From NCBI GenBank assembly GCA_016946835.1, contig JACVTC010000058.1, positions 582,501-617,500 on the forward strand: a stretch of DNA of 35,000 nt. Reading direction: 5' to 3'. A program made the position numbers and the translations under genes. Positions 1-11,963 of the stretch are shown piece after piece; within the stretch, counting starts at the first letter, position 1, and each line of letters begins with the position of its first letter. The notes under the pieces are model-generated. The model did no database searches. It was not told the DNA's origin and worked only from the letters and a program-made list of their open reading frames with translations. The stretch is from Neocallimastix lanati (nom. inval.). Taxonomy: Eukaryota > Neocallimastigomycota > Neocallimastigomycetes > Neocallimastigales > Neocallimastigaceae.

Positions 1-701
1 AAAAAAAAAAAAAAGTCACAAACTTCTTTCTAATCGAAACTTGTTTTAAGTATTAAAAATTTAAAAATATAAGATTAATAATACCAAGCTCCATTACAAA
101 ACTATTAATACATTACGTAATAATTAATATATAATTTATGAAAAAAAAAATTATAATTAACTTTAATCATTAATATTTTATTTTAAAAAAAAAAAAAAAA
201 ATAATAATAATAATAATAATTAATTAATTCATAATTATTTTTTATTCTTATTAATAATAATTTTTAATAAATTTAATAAATAGTTTCTAAATGTATTAAT
301 AATAAATAATTAAAAATTAAAAAATAAAAAAAAAAATAAAAAAAAATTTATCAAGGTAATTGAAGCATTAGTATAAATGTTCAATGAAAAAATTAGTTAT
401 AGCTTCAATTGAAAATTATTTTCAATTATAATTCAATATTTTCTTATTTATATCTTAATATAAAGGGCATTTTAAAATAAATAAATAATTAATTTTTTTT
501 TTTTTTTTCATTTAAAAAATTTTAATTTTTTTTTTGATAAACCTTAATTATAATAAAATAAATTCCAACTTCTGATAATAATTCTCCAATTGCTTCGTAA
601 GCTTCGTAATGAACAACCTTGGATATTTTAAATTATTTATACCCTTATTATTAATACTAAATTCCAACAAAAATAAATAACAATAATAATGGCCATGTAT
701 C
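1..701. other. AT-rich intergenic spacer
   Basis: This stretch is almost entirely A and T: poly-A and poly-T runs, (AAT)n near 200-230, and repeated TTAAT words. I see no splice-bounded reading frame and no RNA gene. From about 570 to 625 the composition is slightly more mixed and reads on the minus strand as VVHYEAYEAIGELLSEV, which looks protein-like (HEAT-repeat-like at best). It is too short and isolated to call a gene. Confidence 0.7.
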
Positions 702-845
702 ATGTTGCCTATGCCTCTTAAGAAGAAGAAGAACACCAACCTCTTCTTGATGAAATCGAAGCCCATGGATATTGAAGAAACCTATTCACCATCTTTCAAG
801 ATTCCACCTGGTACCTGCCTGTCTACAACAACCAGGTTTAGATGA
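702..845 (+). other. Small G+C-richer ORF or gene relic, 47 codons
   Basis: An ATG-to-TGA frame encodes 47 residues, including LKKKKNTNLFLMKSKPMD followed by IEETYSPSFKIPPGTCLS. It uses AAG, AAC, ACC, TTC and CTC codons that are rare in the surrounding spacer. I do not recognise the protein. No signal peptide or domain is visible and no splice-linked partner exon was found. The minus strand over the same stretch is also partly open. It may be a short gene, a decayed exon or part of a dispersed element. The island ends abruptly at an (AAAT)n run, so truncation is plausible. Confidence 0.22.
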
Positions 846-875
846 AAAGGATGATAACATGTTAACCAGTTGAAA

Positions 876-877
876 AA

Positions 878-924
<47 letters not shown>

Positions 925-988
925 AAACTTCCTTTCGATTAAGATTCGGTCACTTCAAATAAATAAATAAATAAATAAATAAATAAAA
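876..988. repeat. (AAAT)n tetranucleotide microsatellite in two blocks
   Basis: Two blocks of uninterrupted AAAT repeats (about 876-926 and 956-988) are separated by about 30 bp of mixed sequence containing CCTTTCGATTAAGATTCGG. Confidence 0.9.
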
Positions 989-1075
989 GTTATACCATTT
1001 GGATTAACGTTATGGCCCCTGTTACATATTTCAGTATTTCCCCTTAATGATAATTCATTCTTTCACTTATTCTAG

Positions 1076-1156
1076 ATAAATAAGCCCAACTCTTTCCATC
1101 AATGATATTTTCAATTGTAATTTTATAAATAAGCCCAACTCTTTCCATCAATGATA
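1076..1156. repeat. Direct repeat, two copies of about 32 bp at 49-bp spacing
   Basis: The segment containing AAGCCCAACTCTTTCCATC occurs at 1076-1107 and again at 1125-1156, essentially unchanged. It is one of the few mixed-composition words in this spacer. Function unknown. Confidence 0.85.
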
Positions 1157-1161
1157 ATTTT

Positions 1162-1195
<34 letters not shown>

Positions 1196-2198
1196 CTCTC
1201 TCTTTTTTTTTTAATTATCAATTTTAAATTTTTTTTAATAAATCATAATTTATAATAAAATAAAAGTCCAATCTGTTTCTCCTTCTGATAAAATAACATA
1301 CATAAAAATAAAAATTTTTTTTTAAATTTTTTTTTCTCTACTTTATTAATTTTTTATTATTTATTTATTTTTTATTTTTATTTTAATTTTTTTTTTTTTT
1401 TTTAGTTTTTTTTTTTATTTTTTTATCTTTATATACATTAATAAAAAAAAATTGGATAAAATCTTGGGAAGGTGTAAAATATAAAATAATTAAAAATATA
1501 TATATATATATATATATATTTTATATATGTTTCGGTTAAAATATCAAAATTAATAATAATAATAATAATAATATATGGTATATAGAAGAAGAAAAAGAAA
1601 ATATGAATATAAAAAAAAAAAAAAAAAAAAAAACTTCTCTTAATTCTTTTCTTTTTTCGTTTTTGTTTTGTTTAAATAAAATATACAATAAAAACAAATA
1701 AAAAAAATAAATAAATAAATATAAAAAATAATAAAATAAAATAAATTAAAAATTAAAAATTAAATAATAATAATAATAATAATAATATATAAAAAATTAT
1801 AAAACAAGAAAAAATATTATTTTAAATAAATATATTTAATATATTTTTTTTCTTTAATAAATATATAAATAAAAATTAAATTTAAAATAAAAAATAATAC
1901 AATAAAATAAAATAAAATAAAATAAAAATTAAAAATTAAATAATAATAATAATAATAATAATATATAAAAAATATAAAACAAGAAAAAAAATTATTTTAA
2001 ATAATTATATTTAATATATTTTTTCGTTTTATTATAATTTTTTTTTTACTATTATTATTATTTTTTATTTAATTTTTATTTTTTATTTCTTTATTTTTTA
2101 AATTCTTTAATATATATATATTCTTTTTATTTTTATTTTTAACTATTGGTTTCATATTATTATTATTTATTTATATTATTATTTATTATTTATAAGAA
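1157..2198. other. AT-rich spacer downstream of the kinase
   Basis: Poly-T runs, (TA)n near 1497-1518, (AAT)n blocks and a duplicated stretch can be seen: the AAAATTAAAAATTAAATAATAATAAT region near 1740-1830 recurs near 1915-2000. No coding signal. The segment just beyond 2199 would hold the 3' UTR and poly(A) site of the kinase, but no single signal stands out in this composition. Confidence 0.7.
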
Positions 2199-3850
2199 TT
2201 AAAGATAAAATCTTTTTCTTAATTGAAGTTCATTATTTGTCCAAGGATGTTTTAAAATTTCTGGTAGGGTTGCTCTTTTACTTTGATCTGGTTTTAATAT
2301 TTTTTGAACGAGATCCTTAAATTCATCGATATCGTTCCTTATTAATTTTTCATTATAATCACGTATAGCTTTACTATTCAAACTACGACTCTTTCTTGGA
2401 AAATCATTTGGTTTTAAGAATGAACCACTGTTGGTACCTTCCTTTTCATTAGAGTCATCGTTTAATTCATCTGAATTCATTTCAGATTCATCCATATATA
2501 CACTATAATCAGTACATTCACCATAATAATCTAATGACTCCAAAGTTTTTGCATTTTCAATACCTTCTTGTCCATTATTTCTCATTTCATTCTTTATTTT
2601 ATTTATAATTTCAATATTATCTATAGATCCATATTGATTATAATTTAGAGTATCTACACTTGACTTGAAAGGACTTGCTTGTAATGGATTATTATTATTT
2701 AAATCGGTTAATGGTCTTAAATGGCCCATTTTTAAATTACCAATGCTAGAATAACTATGAAGATCTTTAACTTTTCTATCCTCACGAATAATAGTATTTG
2801 TATTTATGATGGTATTAATATCTACTTCTGGAAATTCATATTTCGCTTGTGCTATTTTCATATAAAGAGAATAAGGTGATTTTCCCGGGGTTTGTTGGAA
2901 TGGAAATTCACCATATTGAAGAATATATAAAATAACACCTAATGCCCAAACATCGGATGGGCATGGATAATGAACTTTACCTAATATAATTTCTGGTGCA
3001 GCATATTCCAAACTACCACATCTCAAATTATTTTGTTCACCATCCTTAAATTCATAAGCCAAATTAAAATCAGTTAATTTAATATTTCTATCTTTATCAA
3101 TTAAAACATTTTCTAATTTTAAATCGGCATGGCAAATATGATTTTCATGAAGATATTGAACAGCTAATTAATAATAAAAAAAAAATAATAATAATAAAAT
3201 AAAATAAAATAATCATAAAATATATATAAATATTAATATAATAGCAATAAAAAGTATAGAAAAATATTTTATTAATATAAAATTTTTTACTTATATATAT
3301 TATTTTTATTTATATATTATATTTATATTTATTTATATTTATTGTATTCATAATAAATAAATAAAAAAAAAAAAAAAATTACCATTTGCAATTTGATTAA
3401 ATATTCTCTTTTTATCATTAATTTGTAATTTTAAAAAATCTGGTGATGTTACTAAATCATATAAATCACCACCTGCTATATATTCTAAAATTAAATAATA
3501 CGATTCTGTAGTTTCAATAACATCATATAATTTCACAATATTTGGATGATTTAAATTCTAATTATTATTATTATTAATGATATATATAATAATAATAATA
3601 TATTTATATATATATATAAAATTAGAATTCAGATAATGGTAAATATATATATATTCATATTTATATAAGTCATAGTAAATATATATACCTTTAAAATATG
3701 AATTTCATTATTTAATTTTTGTTCATATACAGCAGTAATTTCTGTCTTATTTATAACTTTTAAAGCATAAAGTTCTTGGTCCTTTTGAGCCAAGTAAACT
3801 GTAGCAAAGGAACCTGAACCAATTTTCTTAATAATTAGATAATCTTCCAT
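2199..3850 (-). CDS. Ser/Thr protein kinase (CAMK/SNF1-like), three exons, HAD/DFN variant
   Basis: Predicted intracellular protein kinase transferring ATP gamma-phosphate to Ser/Thr. Exons on the minus strand are 3850-3689, 3557-3383 and 3163-2199, with GT-AG introns of 131 and 219 nt; joining them gives 433 residues. Visible motifs: glycine loop GSGSFATVYLA (11-21), Lys31 in YALKV, helix-C Glu49, HPNIV in exon 2, catalytic loop HADLKLEN (124-131), DFN (144-146), activation segment LRCGSLEYAAPE (159-170), DVWALG (183-188) and the terminal DQSKRATLPEILKHPW. The CGSxxYAAPE segment is typical of the SNF1/NIM1/CAMKL group (family knowledge). Odd points: HRD has become HAD, so the activation-loop-coordinating Arg is missing; DFG is DFN; and about 160 low-complexity acidic, Asn- and Ser-rich residues (about 227-388) sit between helices G and H. 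Lys, Glu and both Asp are kept, so activity is plausible. The exon structure is clear; the pathway is unknown. Confidence 0.9.
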
Positions 3851-3896
3851 GATAATATATTTATTATTTTTTGAAATTTAAATATTTATGGGAAGG

Positions 3897-4090
3897 TTTT
3901 CTTTTTTTAAAAAAAGAAAAAAAATATATATACTTCAATTTTGTAATTAAAATTTATTATAATAGTTGTTCTTTTTTTTTTTTTCTTTGTAAGAAAAAAA
4001 AAATATAATACAGGCTTCTTAACTATTCTTTCTGTAATTGATAGTTTAAAGTTTTTTTTTTTTTTTCCTTTTTCAGAAAAAAAGAAAAAA
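3897..4090. repeat. Three T-run/A-run hairpins upstream of the kinase start
   Basis: 3897-3920 is a perfect 24-nt palindrome (TTTTC T7 A7 GAAAA). Two looser versions follow at about 3970-4001 and 4051-4090, each a long T-run, a short mixed loop (CTTTGTAAG; CCTTTTTCAG) and an A-run. They are spaced about 75-80 bp apart, with TATAATAGT-like words between or after them, which suggests a degenerate tandem repeat. They lie 50-240 bp upstream of the kinase ATG. Confidence 0.5.
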
Positions 4091-5307
4091 ATATTATAAT
4101 AGTATATTTTAAAAAATAAATATTTTCTTTTAAAATAAAAATGATATAGTTTTTCTATATTTTCTTTTTTAAGTTTTGATAAATATATATTATAATTGGT
4201 TATTTTATATTAATATTGGTTATATCAAAGATTTTATTATATATAATTTTTTTTTTCTTGAAATAATTAATACTATGAAAATTTTTATTTATTATATACT
4301 TTAATGACATTATTTTTTTATATATGAAAATTATTACGGCAATATTAATATATATTTTAATATATATTATTAAGTAATTTATATAATTATGATATATTTT
4401 TATTATTTAAATGTTATTATATTTTTTGAAAAATAAATAAAAAAAACTATTTTTATCTTTTGAATATGGTTGAATATTATGCTGATATTATTAAAGGTAA
4501 AAAATAGTATGATATGAAATATTTATGTATTTACAATTTTTTTTTTTTTTATTTCTATTATAAATTAGTTGATAATTATTATTATTATTAAGATAAAAAT
4601 ATAACGGTTATAATTTTAATGTTTGATTAATTTATTTAATATTTGATTAATTTATTTAATATAAAAAATCTTAGTTTGTCGATTATATATATATAGAAAA
4701 TCTATATAAAAAACATATATATATTAATATATAAACGATAAAATATCTTATATATTATACAATCTTTTTTTTTTTACCTTTAAATAATTTATAGTTTATT
4801 AAAATGATTAATTTATATAAATATATATGATATTTGAATTATTTCTATATATAATTATTGAACTATTTAGATATTTTTCAAATATATAAAAATTTCATTA
4901 AAAAAAGTATAAATAAATATTTTTTGCTTTTTATATTAATTTAAATAATAAATATTATTATAATTTATATTTAAAAAGAAAAACAAAATACGATATATAA
5001 AAGATTAAAAAATATTTTTTTAATCTTCCTTATTTAATATTTATTATTAAATAGGTTTTAAAATAAAAATTATTTATTAATAAATTTAAATATATATTAC
5101 TTTTATAAAATTATTTTATTTTGTTTTTTCAATTCTTGCTTTTACTTTAAGCCTTTCTTTTTATATAATTTTATATTTTATCTTTTTCTTTTTAATTATT
5201 CTTTTTTTTTTTAATAAAATCTTTTAGAATTATAAACCACAAAGGCTTTCACTTTTATATTATTTTTGCTCTTTTATTACTTGTTTTTCTTAAATGGTAT
5301 CTTTCTA

Positions 5308-5331
5308 ACTTTTTTTTTTAAAAAAAAAAGT
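5308..5331. repeat. Perfect 24-nt palindrome AC-T10-A10-GT
   Basis: A perfect self-complementary sequence with non-A/T caps on both sides (AC...GT). The caps being symmetric makes it more than a chance T-run next to an A-run. Confidence 0.8.
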
Positions 5332-5365
5332 GTAGATTAAATATAATAGAATAAAATAAAATATA

Positions 5366-5408
<43 letters not shown>

Positions 5409-7976
5409 GTCAACTATTTAGTTATTTAAACAATTTTTAAAAATAAAAATAAAAAAAAAAAATAGAATTAAAATTAGAATTAAATTGAATATTATTGGCG
5501 TTATATTTAATATATTACTTAATATATATTATTAATATATTAGTTTATTTTCTTTCAATTCCACTCTACTCCTAAGGTTTATTTATTTTTAGTTGTTTAA
5601 TTTAATTAAATTTTAATAAATAATAAAAGTATTTAATATACTATAATATATTATATTATATAATTTTAGTATAAAGAATTAAAGGAGAATTTATTTAGAA
5701 AAAAATTTTTTTATTCTTTCAAAGGAACAAAAATAATTTTTATTATTATTATTATCTGATATTATTATTATTTATAATAATTATTATTATTATTTATTTT
5801 ATTATTATTATTTATTTTATTATTATTATTAATATTATCTATTATTAATATTAATTATCATTATTAATAATAATAATATTATTAATTATTTTATTATTAT
5901 TATCATTATTAGTATTATTTTTATTTAAGTGAAATATTAAAATATTAAAATATTTAAATATTAACAAAAAAAAAAGGAATTAAAATTAAAAATAAAAATT
6001 AAAACTTTAATATATTTCGTATACATTACAATATATATGTAAATCTATTAATAGATATAATTTTTTCTATTGAGTAATGTAAAAGCATCATAGGTCAATG
6101 GTCAGGTTGAAAACTCTAAAAAAAAAAAAAAAAAAAACAATAAAAAAAGCTTTCCATTTAATTACCATATTTTTCATTTTATTGGTAATATATGTGTAGT
6201 ATATGCACCCATATATTAATATATTAAACACTTACAAAGAAAATAAATAGTGAACAGAAATGTCATTTTTTTTTTTAAAAAAAAACTATTTGTTATATTA
6301 TTTTTTTATTTATTTATTTAGTTATTCATTTATTTATTTATTTATTTATTTATTTAGTTATTTATTTAGTTATTTATTTAGTTATTTCTATAAAAAAATT
6401 GAATTTTATTATCTCTCTAATAATTTATAATAACAAAAAAAAACAATATTTATTTGTTAATATTATTTATATAATAAATTAATAAATAATTAATTAATTA
6501 AGGAGAATAGATTAAAATGATAAATCATTTAAATTAAAATTACCTGGTATAATATTATAATATTATAATATGAAGATTAAATCAATTAGTAATAATAAAT
6601 AATAGTTAAAATTATTTAATATTACTTTTGTATTTCTTAATAATTTTAAAGAATAATAAATAATACTAATAAATTAATTATTTTAACAATTAAAAAATAC
6701 TTTATAACTTTTTTTTTGATAATAATAAACAATAATACTATTAATAGTTTAATTATTATTCAATAATTTTTATTTATAATTATTACTATCTGAGTATTAT
6801 TATTTATTATTTATTATACAATATTCAATTATTCAATTATTATTTATTAAAAACCTGTATAAATATATATATAAATATTAAAATTTCATTTCTATTCTTA
6901 ACATTGAATTCAATTTATTCATGCCTATTAATAGAAAGTCTATTGGAATGATTTAAAAAAAATAATAATAAGCAAAATATGATAAATATTAATAATATAT
7001 TCCGTTTTTGGTGATTATTCAAAATAAATGAAAAATAAATGAAAAATAAATGAAAAATAAATGAAAATTATATATTAAAAAAAATTTTTTTTTAATATAT
7101 AAAAATATTATTTATATTTTATATAAAAAATATTGGCATAAAACTATAAATAAATAAGAAGTTTCCTTTCTTAACCAAACTAATCTTTTATATATTATAA
7201 TTAATGAATAAATAAATTAATAAATAAATAAATTGGAATTAATAAATAATAATAAAGTATCTCTAAATAAATAAATAATGAATTACAATTAAATAATATT
7301 AATAATGAATAATGAATTAATTTTTATTCATTTATTAATTATTTAATTAATAATGAATAGTGAATAATTGAATAATAATATAAAACAATACAAGGTCATA
7401 TTTAATTGTAGGCATTAATATAGTGATAATTAAAAATAGATAAAATGAATAGAATAGATAGAGATAAAAAAAGCAAATAAATAATAATTAGCTTAACCAT
7501 TCAATTTCTATCATAATTATTTTCTATCATAATTATTATGATATATGTGGAAAAAAAAAATAAAAATAAAAAACAAATTAAAAGAATTAAAATAAAAAAA
7601 AGCTTGTCATTGTTAAAAAAAAAAAAAATTGACATTTTCTTTAAACTAATATTTTTTTTTTATTTAATGAAAGTATGATCTAAATACAATATTAAATGGA
7701 TATAAATAGATATATAAATAGATATAAAAAAATTTTTAAAAATAAAAACCTATAAATTCTAAATTTTAAATTATATATTATTGTATAATCAAACAATAGA
7801 ATAGAAAAGAATTAATCATGACTACTTCATTTTTAATTATTATTAAATATTATCATTTTTTATACATATATATAAATGATCATTTAAAATTATTTAAAAT
7901 TATATTAATTGGCTTAATTATCACTGTACCTAATTATCATTACATCCATAGTTATTAACTTCAATAATATTTTTTT

Positions 7977-8870
7977 TTGTTATTATTTTCATTAGCCTTT
8001 ATTATTCATTATTCATTATTTATTATTCATTATTTATTATTTATTAATTATTATTATTATTCATTATTTATTAATTATTATTTATTAATTATTAATTATT
8101 ATTTATTATTTATAATTTATTATTTATTATTTATTATTTATTATTTATTATTTATTATTGATTATTGATTATTTATTATTTATTATTTATTATTTATTAT
8201 TCATTATTTATTATTTATTATTCATTATTTATTATTTATTAATTATTATTTTTTATTCATTATTTATTAATTATTATTTATTAATTATTAATTATTATTT
8301 ATTATTTATAATTTATTATTTATTATTTATTATTTATTATTTATTATTTATTATTTATAATTTATTATTTATTATTTATTATTTATTATTTATTATTTAT
8401 TATTTTTATTATTTATTATTTATTATTTATTATTTATAATTTATTATTTATTATTTATTATTTATTATTTATTATTTATTATTTTTATTATTTATTATTT
8501 ATTATTTATTATAATTATTTATTATTTATTATTTTTATTATTTATTATTTATTATTTATTATAATTATTTATTATTGATTATTTATTATTTATTATTTAT
8601 TATTGATTATTGATTATGGATTATGGATTATTATTTATTATTTATTATTTATTATTTATTATTTATTTATTATTTATTATTTATTATTTATTATTTATTA
8701 TTTTATTATTTATTATTTATTATTTATTATTTATTAATTATTTATTTATTATTTATTATTTATTATTCAATTATTTATTATTTATTATTCAATTATTTAT
8801 TATTTATTATTGATTATTGATTATTTATTATTTATTATTTATTATTGATTATTGATTATTATTTATTATT
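7977..8870. repeat. (TTATTTA)n heptanucleotide array, T-rich strand on top
   Basis: About 0.9 kb of imperfect heptamer TTATTTA with variants (TTATTGA, TTATTCA, AATTATT). Because 7 is not a multiple of 3, all three frames read as LLFIIYY-type repeats; these are not genes. The variant word containing TTCAATTATT (about 8765-8800) also appears, reverse-complemented, in the arrays at 9187 and 15440. Confidence 0.92.
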
Positions 8871-9186
8871 ATTTGTTAATAAATACTTTCTTGGTTTTCT
8901 TGGTTATTATTAATATTATTTATTAAAGTATCAGGAATTTATGGTTTATAATTATGCCAATTTCATTAATATTTTATGTTAAGAAATGTAATTATTCTAA
9001 ATTAAATGCTTTTTATTAATATATTGTGGCTTATATATTAATTATTACCATAATCTTGTTATTCTGTAGTAAATATTTGGCTTATTGGTGAAAATGTGTA
9101 TATTTCTATTTTTCTAAATTTTAATTTTTACAAAAGTTTATTATCTACTATAATATTTTATTAATTGAAATTTTGACTATTTATAA
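8871..9186. other. Unique spacer between opposed heptamer arrays
   Basis: About 316 bp of AT-rich but non-repetitive sequence, for example TTTCTTGGTTTTCTTGG near 8889. No ORF or splice signal was recognised. It would be the loop of the large inverted structure. Confidence 0.6.
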
Positions 9187-9550
9187 ATAATAAAGAATTG
9201 AATAATAAATAATATATAATAAATAATAAATAATAAATAATAAATAATAAATAATAAATAATAAATAATAAATAATAAATAATAAATAATAAATAATAAA
9301 TAATAAATGAATAAATAATTGAATAATAAATAATAAATAATAAAGAATTGAATAATAAATAATAAATTATTGAATAATAAATAATAAATAATAAATAATA
9401 AATAATAAATAATAAATAATAAATAATAAATAATAAATAATAAATAATAAATAATAAATAATAAATAATAAATAATAAATGAATAAATAATTGAATAATA
9501 AATAATAAATAATAAATAATAAATAAATAATTAATAAATAATAAATAATT
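9187..9550. repeat. (AAATAAT)n heptanucleotide array, inverse of the 7977 array
   Basis: Long clean runs of the reverse complement of the TTATTTA heptamer, interrupted by AATTGAATAAT-type variants. With the array at 7977-8870 it forms an inverted repeat with at least about 360 bp of potentially pairable arm. Confidence 0.9.
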
Positions 9551-9832
9551 GAATAAAAAATTATATATCTATCTCTATAATATTTTTTTTTACTAATCCA
9601 TTTTTTATTCTTTTTTTTTTAACTTTTGGGTAATTTTTAAGAACTTAAATTTTATAGTTAATAAAATTAAATTAAATTAAATATATATATATATATTTTT
9701 TTTGTGAGTCTATTAGATAATAAGAAAGAAAATATATAAAAAAAAAAAATGCTATATTAAATTGACTTTCAGTATTTGATAATAATAATAAATATTTTTT
9801 TTTTTTGCTTTTTTTTTTTTTTTTTACTTTAG

Positions 9833-10015
9833 AGATTTTATATAGATGATAAAACTAGTGAAATTTCATATCTCAGTTATATTCCTCATCCTGATGATTA
9901 TGAAAATGTAGGAGGAATATTATTATTTAATAAAAATTTCGAAAATCAACTACCATTAAAATTTCTACTAAAGACGCTTCCAACTATGGTTAAAACTACT
10001 TCATTTAAGCAATAA
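9833..10015 (+). pseudogene. Orphan terminal exon, 60 codons, unknown protein
   Basis: A poly-T tract ending in ACTTTAG (acceptor AG at 9831-9832) leads into an open frame of 60 codons closed by TAA at 10013-10015. The peptide begins RFYIDDKTSEISYLSYIPHP and later contains VGGILLFNKNF and LPLKFLLKTLPTM. Codon use and residue mix are protein-like, unlike the spacer. It has no ATG of its own, and the in-frame codon before the exon is TAG, so it must be a 3'-terminal exon. No matching 5' exon exists upstream; the heptamer arrays start about 280 bp away. Most likely the 3' remnant of a gene whose 5' part was lost, although a distant 5' exon beyond the arrays cannot be excluded. Family not recognised. 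Confidence 0.5.
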
Positions 10016-10145
10016 TTCACTTTTTTTAATAGGATCAATCTTAGAAAAAAAATGATTTTTTTTATAAAAAAAAAAAAGAAAAAAGAAATGATGATTTTTT
10101 CTAAATACATTCATAAAAATACAACAACATTCATCTTTTATAAAA

Positions 10146-10208
<63 letters not shown>

Positions 10209-11145
10209 TAAAAACCCTTTGTCATTTGAAATCATATGAATTTTTTTTACCTTCTTTTCATTAACATTTATTATTTTTAAAAAAAAAAAAAAAAAAAAAG
10301 TTAAAATGGTGTATTATATATTTATATATTTATTTTATATTTACATTTATTCATATTTATATATTTATATATTTATATTTACATATATTTTAAAATTAAA
10401 AAAAAAAAAAAAAGTATTTAAATGCCCCTTACTAGAATATACCAGAATATATATAATTATTTACTTATGTAAAATGATTATTATTTTTAATATATTTATT
10501 AATATATGTATTTTTTTTTTTTTTTTTTTTTTTTTGATGCTAAATTTTTTTTAAAACTTTAATTACTAATAATTTTTTTTAATTCTTTTTTTTTTTTATT
10601 TTTTATCCATTTTTATTTAAATTAAAAGATAACAATTAAAAATAAAAAAATGGATTTGAAAATGACATATCACATGATTTAATGGAAATTAAAAAAATTT
10701 AAAAAAGAAAAAAACTTTTAATTTAATTACATGTTAATAAAAAAAAAATTTTTTTTTTTTTTGCCTTTTGTTTTTTAACTTTATTTTATATTGTTTATAT
10801 TTTATTTTATTAAATTTATTTTTTTTATTATTTTAATACTCTTCATAATTCTTTTATAGTATTTTACCGTTATGTTTTTTTGTTTTTTTTTGAAAACTAC
10901 TTCTTCTGTCCATCAACTCTTTTAGCCTTATATTTATACTACATTTTTAGAAAAGTTATCTTTCTCCAAAAAAACCTTTTGAAATTTTATTTTTTTTTTA
11001 TTTCTTTATATATATATTTTTTTTTATTTTATTTTATTTTATTTTTTTTTTTTTTTTTTTTTTTTGATTCTTGTTTGATTCTTTACATTCTACTAAATAG
11101 ATTGTCTTTTCTCTTTTTCTTTAATTTTTTTCTATTCTTTCTTCT

Positions 11146-11252
11146 TATATTCTTCAGTTAATAAATAATCTTCTTTACTGTTTTTTTTTTTTTTTTTTCA
11201 TTCTTTATTCAGTCTTTTTATATTCCTCAGTTAATAAGCCATCTTTTTTACT
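11146..11252. repeat. Degenerate tandem duplication, about 73-bp period
   Basis: The stretch around TATATTCTTCAGTTAATAA (11146-11179) recurs as TATATTCCTCAGTTAATAA (11219-11252), each followed by an ATCTTCTTTACT-like word and a poly-T run. Confidence 0.7.
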
Positions 11253-11374
11253 TTTTATTTATTTTTTTTTTATTAAATATAATAATTGGTGTTTTTTTTT
11301 TAATTATTATTATTGCCAAAGGAATAGGCAGATTAAAAACTTCTTACTTATCAATGTTTTTATTTTCAAAGACT

Positions 11375-11455
11375 GAATTGACATCCATCACTATAAATAC
11401 TTTAAAATTTCCCTCTCTGTATCAATGTTACTACAATCACCAAAAAAAGAAACCA
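11375..11455 (+). promoter_or_regulatory. Promoter-like island with TATAAATA, no gene downstream
   Basis: TATAAATA at 11392-11399 lies in unusually mixed sequence (GACATCCATCAC upstream, CCCTCTCTG, ACAATCACC downstream), then a poly-T block and no usable ORF. It resembles a core promoter plus a short 5' UTR, but in DNA this AT-rich a TATA match alone is weak evidence. It may be left over from a lost gene. Confidence 0.25.
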
Positions 11456-11457
11456 AC

Positions 11458-11490
<33 letters not shown>

Positions 11491-11923
11491 CATATATCAA
11501 TATATTCAATATATTGTAATATATTAGTGTAAATTATTATTAATTTATTCTACAATAGGAAAAAAAAAAAAAAGTTTAAATATCTACTATTATTTATTTA
11601 TCGTTTCATGATGTATAAATAAAAAAAATAAAAAAAAAAAAAAAAAAAAAAAAAAACGATAAAAAATACATGGAATAAATAAAAAAAAAAATACTAAAAT
11701 TATACATATATATATATTTGATAATTAAACTAAATTTTTTTTTTCTTTTTTTTTTTTATTTGTGTTTGTTTTATAATTTTTTTCATTTATTTATCTTTAT
11801 TTATTATTTATTATTTATTTTTTTATAAAAAAAAAAAATACTTTATAATTTATTGCTTAAAATATAGAATAAAAAAAAAATCTAAATTAATTATAAACTC
11901 TTCTCTGAATTCTTTCTCAAAAA

Positions 11924-11963
<40 letters not shown>

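Larger units (their letters stand above)
3851..7976. other. AT-rich intergenic spacer upstream of the kinase
   Basis: About 4.1 kb of low-complexity sequence: poly-A (5370-5405), (ATT)n with interruptions (5735-5935), (TTTA)n (6302-6385) and an 11-mer AAAAATAAATG repeated four times (7020-7070). T-run/A-run palindromes occur at 3897-3920, 5308-5331 and 6266-6285. No reading frame with protein-like composition, no splice-bounded exon and no tRNA boxes were found. Confidence 0.7.

Noticed and set aside
548-766. 72-codon minus-strand ORF
   Set aside because: Mixed reading of the G+C-richer island and AT spacer; the plus-strand frame 702-845 has better codon use.
6080-6120. tRNA A-box-like TAGGTCAATGG
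   Set aside because: No B box, acceptor stem or anticodon arm follows; the sequence runs into poly-A.
7977-8820. Several ORFs of 63-93 codons rich in LLFIIYY
   Set aside because: They are translations of the TTATTTA heptamer; all frames look alike because 7 is prime to 3.
10052-11161. Three ORFs of 70-93 codons rich in Lys, Tyr or Phe
   Set aside because: Translations of poly-A, (TA)n and poly-T with no splice context.
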